Below, one piece after another: positions 22,545-32,559 of a stretch of 64,000 bases of DNA. Source of the stretch: Morella rubra (Eukaryota > Streptophyta > Magnoliopsida > Fagales > Myricaceae); NCBI GenBank assembly GCA_003952965.2, contig RXIC02000492.1, forward strand, positions 62,001-126,000, read 5' to 3'. The number at the start of each line of letters is the position of its first letter. The first letter of the stretch is position 1. The notes beneath the pieces were generated by a model. The model saw only the letters and a list, made by a program, of their open reading frames with translations. It was not told the origin of the DNA and did no database searches. The position numbers were made by a program, and so were the translations under genes.

Positions 22545-22981
22545 AGATTAGTTACACTTTACACCACGTGATTTTGGGATTTTAACATTTTGCACCCTGT
22601 TCTTTTAATTTGAGACATTTCACCCACGTGTTTTGGGGGTCTTGACACTTTGCACTCCCCGTCAATTTATCCATTATTTTTAATAGAAAAGTCAATCACG
22701 TGCAAAACGTGTGATTGATTTTTTGGGTGCAAATTTTCTCAAAAATAAAATAACGGGGTGCAAAGTGTAATTAAGTATTTTTGAATATTTGGAGTAAAAA
22801 GGCAAGTGAGCCACATGCAGAACAAGTAACTGACTTTTCCGTTTGAAATAGGGATATAAACAACAGGGTGCAAAGTGTCAAAGACCTCCTAAACTACGGA
22901 GGTGAAATGTCTCAAAATTGAAAGAATGGGGTGCGAAGTGTTAAAATTTCAAATCACGTAGGTCAAAAGTGTAATTAACTC
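22545..22981. mobile_element. Mutator-like MITE, 437 bp
   Basis: The ends form long TIRs: left AGATTAGTTACACTTTACAC, right (reverse complement) GAGTTAATTACACTTTTGAC. Shared TTTTAACA, GCACCC and GAGACATTTCACC blocks run through about 120 bp. The flanks are 9-mers of A (22536-22544) and AAAAAAGAA (22982-22990), an eight-of-nine match, though A-richness weakens this. Non-coding. Confidence 0.82.
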
Positions 22982-23016
22982 AAAAAAGAAACAAGGAAAG
23001 AAAGAGAGGTCGAAAG

Positions 23017-23778
23017 TAGGGGTGCTTATTTGCATCGGTGGTGGCGGTTTTAATCGTTAAAACCGCTACTGCTACCGGTACCGTAACCGGTAAGGGCGGT
23101 TATTGTACCTTAGCGATGCGGTGGCGGCGATGACAAATATGTGATTTTGTCAATTGCTGTGACAGTGACGGTTTTCGCCAAACGTCACTACACTACCGTT
23201 AACCATCCCTAGTTGAGATTTGAGATGATTATTGATTATGTGACATACTTTTGTTGGAATATGTTAGTTGGTTTATGTCACATGTTGGACACTTTTATTA
23301 GACTTTAGTCTTTATGTTTGAATATGATATTATGTTGGACTTTTGGACAACTTATTATATTTGTTATGATTATTAATGATTATGATATTATGTTTGAATA
23401 TGTTATGATATTTCCATTTGATATGATTATTGATTATGATATTATATGTTGAAAATTTAAACAGATTATGATATTTAAATGATTATATTTGTTGCTTATA
23501 TATAGGCATCAAATGGTCTTAATGGTCCAAAAAAGCCCAAGAAAAACAGTCTAAAACAGTGAAAAAAATAAAAAGCCCAAAAAAATCTTTTTTTTAGCCC
23601 AATGGTTATACGATTTAAGCGGTTACCGTATAACCGTTACTGTTAATACCGTCACTCGTAAAGACGGTTATTGTGCCTTAGCGGTGCGGTGACGGTATCA
23701 ATTATGTGATTTCGTCAATTGCAGTGACAGTGACAATTTTTATCAAACTATCACTTCCACTATCGTTAACCACTCTTA
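23017..23778. mobile_element. hAT-like non-autonomous element with internal direct repeat
   Basis: It starts TAGGGGTGC and ends CCACTCTTA, resembling the CAGGGGTG-type hAT end in inverted orientation, with flanking 8-mers GTCGAAAG (23009-23016) and ATCGAAAG (23779-23786) matching at seven of eight. Inside, about 23093-23175 is repeated directly at about 23664-23745 (GGTTATTGT(A/G)CCTTAGCG and GTCAATTGC(T/A)GTGACAGTGAC). Both copies sit beside purine/pyrimidine-balanced CGGTTACCGTAACCGGT-like palindromes. No transposase. Confidence 0.65.
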
Positions 23779-23786
23779 ATCGAAAG

Positions 23787-25894
23787 AACTGGAGGTTCTC
23801 CTTAGCCATAGGTTGCTGTAGCAGGGGCGAGGAGAGAAGATCTTTCGTCCACGAGTGCCTGTTTCGCGCAGTTTTCCTATTTCCCTTACTTTTTTCTTTC
23901 TTTAGGTTTTTAGTTTTCGAAAATATTTTAATTCAAGTAATTTAAAAACAATAGAACGATAAATGCGAAGAGACATTTAAAAAAAAAATAAAAGATCAAA
24001 AATTGAAAAAAAAAATTATTTACGAAAACACTTTCCAAACATCCATTATTGCGTCTTTCTATAGTGCGGAGTGGCGGACCATCTAATTGTTAGGTCAAAA
24101 GTCTATACAAAGGCATCAGGCCTAATATTTCAGACTCGGATTCAGTGATATCAACGTCCTCGTGTGGGGACCACCGGCCACCGAACCAATAATAAGGTTA
24201 CAGCGTATTACCTGCACAGCTAACTTGAGCGGCTTTTTGCCCAACAAGGAAAAGAGGAATTTCCCAAAATTTCGAAACATTCGCAAAATATTCTTCTACC
24301 CGGTTCCCTCCTCTCGTTTTCCCTTCCCTTCCCTTTCTGTTGTCTTGTCGCATTTCCACACGTTCATTGTCATCGCCATGGGGCCGATCGACTGTCTTGC
24401 ACCATCAAATTTGCTTTATCTAGGGCTCGTGCGGGCCCACCAGCTGAGACTCACTTGTCGCCCCCATCGATCAGGACGAGGATACTTGCAATTCAGGTGA
24501 GGACAATTCGGAGAGAGTGAAAGAGAGTGGTGAGTCCTAGGCAGGGCCACACACCTGCCTGAACAGCACCCACTTGCTCAAGCAGGGGTGGGACCCACCA
24601 CTCTTATTCTCTCTTTGAATTGCGTCTGCAATTCGATCACCTGAATTACAGACGATTCCATCCCATCCCGATCCAATCTTTCCACTGTGAAGATTGAACA
24701 TTTTTTATCTTCAAACTGAGAGAGAGAGAATCTTTACCAATAATCTTTCCCGTTGTGGTGTTTTTACAACAGATATAACCAATCAGTCTGAAATTTGTTC
24801 TAGATTGCTCTAGAAATTACCATCGAAGTAAAAGGAAATGTAAGTCCATTTCCATTTTTCTTTTTCTGCTGCAATGTGGGATGTATTGGTGGGTCCTCCA
24901 CCCTCAACCTATATATCCTCGTAATAAATTTTATTAATATAACGCAATATTATGGGCGCCGAGGAAAACGGCTAATTTATCCTTACAAGCTCAACGGATC
25001 AAAATCCTTCCAACTCTGGTAGTTGATTGGATAGCAAGCTACTTACTTCTGGAAGCATCGGTTACACAGACTCTGAAGAAACCAAAAGGGAAAGAAAAAA
25101 AAAAAAATTATTACGAACAAACGTTTGTCTGTATTCAAACATCTCTTAATTTGCTGAGCCCCATGTGAAGCAAAGACCTTAAATTGTATGCATTATACAA
25201 TGCCATAACGTAATTTTGAGAACCCTCAGGGATCATCAATGTAAATAGTAAAGTAATTCTTGTCCGTCCACTCAGAAAAAAAAAAAAAAAAAAAAAATTA
25301 AAACTTGACCGTTCTCAGCCAAATAAGTTTAAATGCAAGTAACCTGCCTAGCAAACCTTATCCTTGATCCTCATAAATGAGGTAATAACTGCGCACTTAC
25401 GCATATAGAAGCAGTAGAACATCTTACTGAAGTAGGTACAACCACCCCGCCCGACTGGTATCTCCTTCACCGCACTCGTCCACAGGGTGAGTTGATGAAG
25501 CTCATCAAACAGCTTTGCTCTTACTGAAAAATAACAGGAGGAAATAGCTCCTCTTTCCTCCTGTTAGTACTGTCTCAATAAATTATAACAAACCTTTCAA
25601 CAAAGAGTATCCCCATAAGAAATTACATTGCTCAATCGGCACCCAATACCGAAGCTAAATCCAAAATTTGCAAGTCTCGTATTCTAAATCTCCGAAGCAC
25701 ATTTCGAAAACCAAAAGAAAGAAAAAACCTCAAGCTTTACAAACTCAACCTATGGCCTGCCTCTCTTCCCTTGACAAATTCGATAAGATAGGATTCTTTT
25801 TGCTTTGTTTTCTTTCGTCTTTTTCTTCCTTTCTCTGTTCCACCAACCAATGAGTGGTAGAGACTCAACAATCTAGAAATACCAAATGAAGTCC
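23787..25894. other. Gene-free interval, with a 170-bp inverted repeat
   Basis: No supported gene. At 24485-24654 an imperfect inverted repeat pairs GCAATTCAGGTGA with the reverse complement of CACCTGAATTAC, and AAAGAGAGTGGTGAGTCC with GGACCCACCACTCTTATTCTC. A pure A-run lies at about 25275-25298. The last few hundred bases may be the 3' UTR of the importin-9 remnant, since they flank its stop codon. Confidence 0.5.
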
Positions 25895-27446
25895 TCAGCG
25901 ATTCATAACACTCTGAATAGCTTCCCGCTCAGACTCTGTCAAACTCTGTAGTGCCAGAAGTAAAACAAGGTATCACATATGCGACGTTTGATGCAAAAAA
26001 AAGGAACTTCATAGTGACAGATGGTTGCAACTGCTTTACTGATAATCTAAAGAAAGTACCTGGCAGAGGGTTTCAAAAAGCTGTCTGTTGTGCTGACAAA
26101 AATTCACAAAGAAATCTCCAAGGTAGGAAGCCAGATTGATCTGCCATGTGAAATCAAAGAGTTATAAATATTAAACGCTCAAATCAACAGCTTCTGAAAA
26201 GAAAAGGGGCATGGAATATAAGCAGAACCTGATTAAGGGTATCCACAACTCTAAGTTGATCATCTTCATAGTCATCCTCTTGATCCTTGAAATGTTTAAG
26301 GAAATTTAACCGGAAACACAGGAAAATTATACATAAAACAAAATCAAATTTCAAGTGTAAAAATAAATTGACAACAAGAAGTTATCCAGTTCCTTGCAAA
26401 CCTTGTTAAATACTTTCTCCATTGCTGTAAGATGTTCATATGTTGGCCTGACGGATGATTCAGCACACAATGAATTGAGCGTATCTTTATCAATTTTTAC
26501 ATCCTCGGATTGAACTTCTTCCCAGTCACTTTCCTGATACACAATTGGTTCAAACCTTTTAGCTCCAATTTCCAGTGCTTAATCTGGACCAAGACATCAG
26601 CTTATAAAACTCACCACCTCATCCTCATCAGCCAGATCTTGTTCTTGGATTTCAACTAATACGTCTGCCAACAGTGCCAGCATCTGCATCATCGAGGGGA
26701 AAACAGGAGAAGGGTTTCTAAGATTCGCCAGTTACAAACATAAGTTCTGATCTAAAAGGGATACTTGAGAGCATGCTTCCAGCTTCTTCCATACCTTGGC
26801 TTGTCAAAAGCACAAGAAATAGTAGCTAAATAGATGTAAAGAACACATTATGCCAGACTTCTTAAATCCATAATTAGGCACTAGTTCCCCTGATCTACAG
26901 AAACACAGACGGCTAGTACTGCCTTCAAATTTAAGAAGTCTGGCATAAATAGCTGTATAGAACAGAGTATGCCAGACTTATTAAAAGCACAATTATATGC
27001 TAGCCACCCTGAAGTACAGAAACACAGAATGCTAGAACTGGCTTGAAATTTCCCAAGCAAACTTATCTGGTCTGGAAAAGCGGACATAACTTGGGCCATT
27101 GGCCACAAAAGAGTTTGTCCATCCAAAATTGAATCTGATGTGATGAAATACAACACAGATATACCTTTGCAGGAAGCGACACCACTGTCCATTGATTTGG
27201 AGCTAATTTAGCTTTTGAGCGTGTGGTTATCCCCATAGACGACTTCTCAAAACAAATAAAAAAGAAAAGTTATAAAGCAAAATTGACCAGTGAACATAAC
27301 CAACAACAAACTACACCGAGATTGTATGCAGACCTTAATTAGGTGGCCTTGGACATTGATTTTCGCTAATTCAGCATGTCTAGTGGAAAGCAACAACGCC
27401 AAAGCACTGGTCGTGACTTTAATTTGATAGGCCCCCTGAATCTCAC
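25895..27446 (-). pseudogene. Importin-9 (Kap114-type karyopherin beta), last seven exons only
   Basis: Seven exons can be joined: 27334-27446, 27165-27242, 26615-26683, 26402-26533, 26229-26285, 26060-26140 and 25895-25945. All introns are GT-AG, the frame is continuous and a TGA stop follows, giving 192 residues. The order matches importin-9 C-termini: EIQGAYQIKVTTSALALLLS repeat helix, MGITTRSKAK basic loop, LALLADVLVEIQEQ, the acidic SDWEEVQSED and DQEDDYEDD inserts, INLASYLGDFFVNFCQ, then SLTESEREAIQ. Importin-9 carries histones and ribosomal proteins into the nucleus and is about 1,000 aa. No earlier exon is present up to 28237, and GluRS begins at 32.6 kb, so about 80% of the gene is absent. 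Despite that, the fragment has no stop or frameshift, so the truncation is recent or the exon structure is constrained. Confidence 0.82.
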
Positions 27447-28232
27447 CTACACCCAAGAGGTATATATATTTACTTCAAGTGACTTGTACCCTATAGCAAG
27501 GTTTTTGCCAATCATTATGGTGGCTGAAAGTGAAAATGCAAACAGCATTGCTTTAACAAACACAAACCAAAGAGCTACATATTATCAAAGCCGCCTATAA
27601 GACACGTAGCAGATTCATTGGTTAATTTTCGGAAACTGATAGACGGAACCTCATATGGTTGTTCAATAAAAATAAGGATGTTATGTTACTATGCACATTT
27701 GCTAATAAGCATGTGAAGACAATCCAACCCTGGTGCATGATATGAATAACTGCAAGACAGAATGCCCACGTACATCACAATCAGAAAAATTGTGGCAATC
27801 CAGCTGCCTAATCATCAAATGATGGGGACTTGAAACAAATTTGTCACAAAATATCATTTAACATACTTGCATCTCATTTGCACTTTCAGGTTCCTAACTA
27901 TCTTGGACTTTAAAACGATTTTAAATATCTCAGGCATAACCGTTGCAAAGTTTGCCTATTGGTATAATAATATCACATGCAAGAATGAAGTAGTAATAAA
28001 TGTTCCAAAGCATAGACTAGTGACATCAAAACATTTGGAAAGGAGAGGGGAAGCTAAAGCGTCACACTTCTCACTTCTTTCATTGCTCAAGGGTCCAAGC
28101 TGGGAAAATGGGATCCTCTAAATAGAAAGGTTAGCTTCTTTCTTACAGAAGTTTTAACAAAACATAGTTCCATTTGTTATAACGCATAAAAGCACAATTC
28201 AAATGCCATTTGTGGTCTTAAAAACATAACTA
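27447..28232. other. Non-coding spacer 5' of the importin-9 remnant
   Basis: I looked on the minus strand for the preceding importin-9 exon (an EWT-containing segment) and on the plus strand for GluRS N-terminal exons and saw neither. The breakpoint between the two truncated genes must lie here or at 32446-32601. Confidence 0.55.
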
Positions 28233-28237
28233 AGAAC

Positions 28238-28496
28238 TGTCAAATACACATGAATAGCAGAAAAACTATGTCCTTCTCCCAGTCGAGACCTTTCATTATA
28301 TAGACAGATTCTAACGCCATAAAGATTACATTACTACAATCACGTTAATCCTAAGGAAATAATCACAAAGCTGATATGTATAATCAACAAAGCTGCACAA
28401 TCAAGCTATTCAAGGAAAGGAAATAATCAACAAAGCTGTACAAGAGATTAATATTGTGATTTCGAATTTGAATTTGGAATTGGATATCCGTTGACA
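28238..28496 (-). repeat. 3' LTR of the 28-32 kb copia
   Basis: Read on the minus strand it starts TGTCAACGGATATCC, right after the polypurine tract TTTGAGGGGGA (28497-28507), and ends in TTTGACA at 28238. It carries an extra about 27 bp (an AATCAACAAAGCTG duplication near 28380-28410) compared with the 5' LTR. Confidence 0.9.
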
Positions 28497-31400
28497 TCCC
28501 CCTCAAATTGATGCAGGTATGTCAACAAGCATCAATTTGCTAACAAGGAATTGATGGCGCCAACGTGTCATGGACTTAGTGAAGATATCCGCAACTTGGA
28601 GGGCAGTAGAAATGTGTGGGAGGGTGATGGCCTCACAATCAAAAGCTTCTCGAATGGAATGACAATCAACTTCAATGTGCTTGGTCAGCACATGGAAGAC
28701 AAGATTGGTGGCAATTTTGATGGCACTCATGTTGTCGCCATGAAGAGGAGTAAGATGTGCCTGTCTGTGAGGAGACCACAAAGCTAAATTTCGGAGCAGA
28801 CAGTAGACATAACACGGTACTCGACCTTAGTGGAGGACTTAGAGACACATTCTTGCTTTTTACATTTTCAAGAGATAAGAGAGTCGCCAAGGAACATGCA
28901 CCATCCAGTAGTGGATTTTCAGGTATCTGGGCAACCAGCCCAGTTGGCATCGCAATATGCTTGAAGCTGAAGCGACACACTTGCAAGGAAAAACAAACCA
29001 CCATTAGGAGAGCCAAGAAGATATTGAATAATTTGAATGAGCGGCTAGGTGATATGATTGCCCAACCAACTTTTGATAGAGAGTGGGATCATCAAGGTCT
29101 CCTTCATCACTCCGATATTTTACTTTCATTTCCAAGGGAGTCCATAGCGGTAGTCTCGGTTAGGTGAGCCAAAGTGACAAAATCTTGAATATATTTGCTT
29201 TGGGTCAAGAAAATACCTTGTAGCTGATGATGTACCTCAAAACCTAAGAAGTTGGTGAGATAACCGAGATCATTCATATGGAAAGTAATATGTAATAGTT
29301 TCTAAAGCTTAGAAATGGCACTAAGATCAAAACCAATAATTATAATGTCATCCACATGGACAAGAAGGACTATACCATTAGCAGTCATTTGTAGATATAA
29401 AAATGAATCATACTAATTTTAGGTGAATGAGAAGCCAAGTAGAATGCTGTGGAATTTTTCAAACCATGCCAGTGGTGTTTGCTTCAAACCATACAAAAAA
29501 CGCTTTCATTTGCACACATCATTGGAAGAAGAGATAGGCATGTCAGAAGGAAGTTTCATGTAAACTTCTTCCTTGAGATCTCCATGTAAGAAAGCGTTCT
29601 TGACATCCATTTAATGTAAAGGCCAAGATTGTGAGGCAGTAAGTGTAAGAATTGTTTGCACAGTGATCGTCTTTGCCACAGGTGCGAAGGTCTTGTCATA
29701 GTCCAGAGCATATTCTTGTTTATTTCCAAAAGCCACCAATCGGGCCTTATAGCAGTTTAAAGATCCATTCGACCAAAGCTTGATAGCAAATACCCATTTA
29801 CTACGAATTGGTTTCACAGATGGAGGGCAGGCCACATGTCCGAAGTTTGATTTTTTTCTAGTGCTTAAAGCTCTGCGTCCATTGCTTTTTGCCAGCACTC
29901 AAGTTTCATGGCTTGTTTATAAGACGAAGGAATATGAATGAAAGACAAAGTGGTTTTCAAGGATAATGGACAGGAAAAACCAAACCGATCGGAGGGTCTA
30001 CATACCCGAGTAATCTGTCTAAGAGGAGTAGGTGCAGTGGTGGAAGTTGAAACAAGACCAGCAGCCAAGGAATGATCAAGAGGAGGCTATCCGGTGCAGG
30101 TGGGGAATGTCTCCGATACACTATGAGAGGTTGAGTTGGTAGGATCTACAGGAGAGTCATAAAATAGAGGTAAAACAAATCGTGATGGAGAAGGGTGATC
30201 ACAATGAGTGGTGAAAAAATACTGATTTTCCACAAAGACCACATTCTTGGAGATACAAGTTCTACTAAAGTGAGAGTCGTAACAAATAAAACCCTTATGA
30301 GAAACATAATAGCTGAGAAAAGCACATTTGACTAACTGAGCTGTGAGTTTAGTGCATTCTTGAGCTAAAAGATGAACAAAAGAACAACCAAAGAATATGA
30401 AGATTAGAATACTGCAGAGCAAGACCAGATAAATGGAGGAAATGAGATACTTTGCCCAAGGATGGAGTAAGTAAGCGATTGATGAGATAGACAACCGTGG
30501 ACAAGGCTTCACACCAAAAGCGAGGTGGCACGGATGACTCAAGGATAAGATGTGGACAACATCTAAAAGGTGGCGATTCTTTTCTCTCAGCCACATCATA
30601 TTGTTGTGATATAGATGGGCAAGACCGCTGAGAAATTATCCATTTAGTTTAAAATAATTCCTAAAAACATTAGACATGTACTCTCCCATTGTCAAAGTAT
30701 ATAACTTTTATCTTAGCAGAAAATTGAGTTTTAAGATGAGCACAGAAAAAACCTTTCCCTTAGAGCGAAGAAAATATATCCAAGTGAATCTACTATAACC
30801 GTCAATAAACGTGACGTAGTATATCCTTTGCAACTGAAACACTGGACAATACTCATGTCCCTTGCACGGTTCCTCCCTTGCGCGGCATGAGCCACAGGAA
30901 CAAGGGCAAAACTAGGCTGACGTTGTTCCATGGTCGTGTGAGTAAGAAGATTTTGCTCTTCGTGAAAGAGATCATTCAAACATACATCCAAGGTGGGAAT
31001 CGACTCTCGGTTCATGAGACTGGGATTTGGTGGCTTCAAATTCCAATCGTAGTTTCACGAGAAACTGATCTCTCTTGCTCATTTCATGCACTAATTGAAA
31101 TGCAACAAGAATGTCAGGAGCTATAGTAGCATATACAATATCAGTATACTTGGTCTAAAGATTCAAGAATATAGAATAAAAATCGGAGATGAAGAGGTTG
31201 TCCTGTGTGAGATTGGATAACTCAATCTCTAATTGAAACTGTCGGTCAGTATTGGTTTGACTATAGAGCTTCTTCAAGTAGGTCCACATTTCGGAAGCAA
31301 TTTTGGAGAGTTGAAGATTCAAAACAATATTGGGTTCAATAGACTCGAGAATCCATGACATAACTTGAGCAACCTTGACCACCCACTTGGCATGTTGATC

Positions 31401-32208
31401 CTTTTCTTTGGTTTTGTCCGGAGGACTACTACCAACAATATGACCCCATAGATCTTAGTTGGTGAAAGATGTGAGACTGAAATGCCTAGGCTGAATAATT
31501 TTTTTCCATTGAAGCGGACGAAAAAGGTATCTGACTTGTCAGAAGACATGAGACATATACAAGAGTAATATCGAAACAACAGACAAGATAAAAAAATGCC
31601 AAAAACAGAGTAGCACCCAAGCCAACAATAATAACACCGAGCGGAAATTAGAGTATCAGCCAAGACAAAAATAGCACCAACAATAATCTCACACCACAAC
31701 AAAACTTCTCTCAGTAAAAACAAAAGCACCCAAAGTAATATTACCCACAACAAAACAAAGTCTCAGTAAAGGATGTCATCGATAGAAGGGCCAAAATCGA
31801 AACCGACAGCACCCAGAAGACCATGAACAAAAGAGAACACGAGATGAGAGCAAAGACAATCGCTGAAGGCACTCGCTGAGAACCATACAACGAGTTCTGT
31901 ACACGAGTCATAGAATCGTCGAAGGTTTGAGGGTCAAAGAATCACTGGAACAAGCGACACGAGCCGAGAGATAAAAAAATCAACGAGAAGCAGGAAATTT
32001 TCGAGAGGTAGCACAAGCGCAGCAGCAACCCACATTCACCCGAGACAAAACTAGCCGATACACCAGCGAGACACAGCAGAAGTGGCCGAAACACCCACGA
32101 GATACAACAGAGATGGTTGATACACCACCAAGACACCAACAGCACACAGACAAAGGAGAATCGAGACAGAGATGAGGTACTCAGTTTAGAGGAGGGGCTC
32201 CAATATCA

Positions 32209-32440
32209 TGTTTAAAATATACAAGAATTTCAAAACCTATGTCCTCGTCTCAGTTGAGACCTTTCATTATATCAACAGATTCCAACGCCATAAATATTAC
32301 ATCGCTATAATCACATTAATCCTAAGGAAATAAAAGTCGTACAATCAAGCTATACAAGGAAAGGAAATAATCAGCAATGTTGTACAAGAGATTAATATCG
32401 TGATTTTGAATTTGAAATTTTAATTGGATATCTGTTGAAA
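32209..32440 (-). repeat. 5' LTR of the 28-32 kb copia
   Basis: On the minus strand it runs from (TTT)CAACAGATATCC at 32440 to TTTTAAACA at 32209. It is followed by TGATATTGGAGCCCC (32208 downward), a decayed copy of the initiator tRNA-Met primer-binding site. Confidence 0.88.
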
Positions 32441-32559
32441 AGAACTGCATGTCACTCCTAGGATTGAAAAAAAATGAAAAGAGGCTACAGTTAGGATAAC
32501 CCTCCACATATGTATAACTAACCCCATATACCTGTTGATATTTTTTATTGTTTTAGCAT

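Larger units (their letters stand above)
28238..32440 (-). mobile_element. Structurally complete Ty1-copia element, coding-dead
   Basis: A 4.2-kb element on the minus strand is bounded by direct LTRs (5' LTR 32209-32440, 3' LTR 28238-28496) and a 5-bp target duplication AGAAC (28233-28237 and 32441-32445). Internal order is correct: gag (about 31155-31753, UBN2-like LSKIASEMWTYLKKLYS), zinc knuckle CFSCKG (about 30840), integrase C-region (RFWCEALSTVVYLINRLL, about 30460-30540; HKGFICYDSHFSRTCI, about 30240-30300), RT start (KWVFAIKLWSNGSLNCYKARL, about 29735-29800) and RNase H (HIEVDCHSIREAF, DIFTKSMTRWRHQFL, 28503-28690). Numerous stops and frameshifts break every domain. The LTRs differ at many sites, so insertion is old. 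Confidence 0.93.

Noticed and set aside
26534..26576. Apparent frameshift and stop at the start of the importin-9 exon (upstream CCAG acceptor)
   Set aside because: Using the acceptor TATCAG at 26534-26539 gives an in-frame exon (ESDWEEVQ...) that joins the preceding acidic stretch, so no frameshift is needed.
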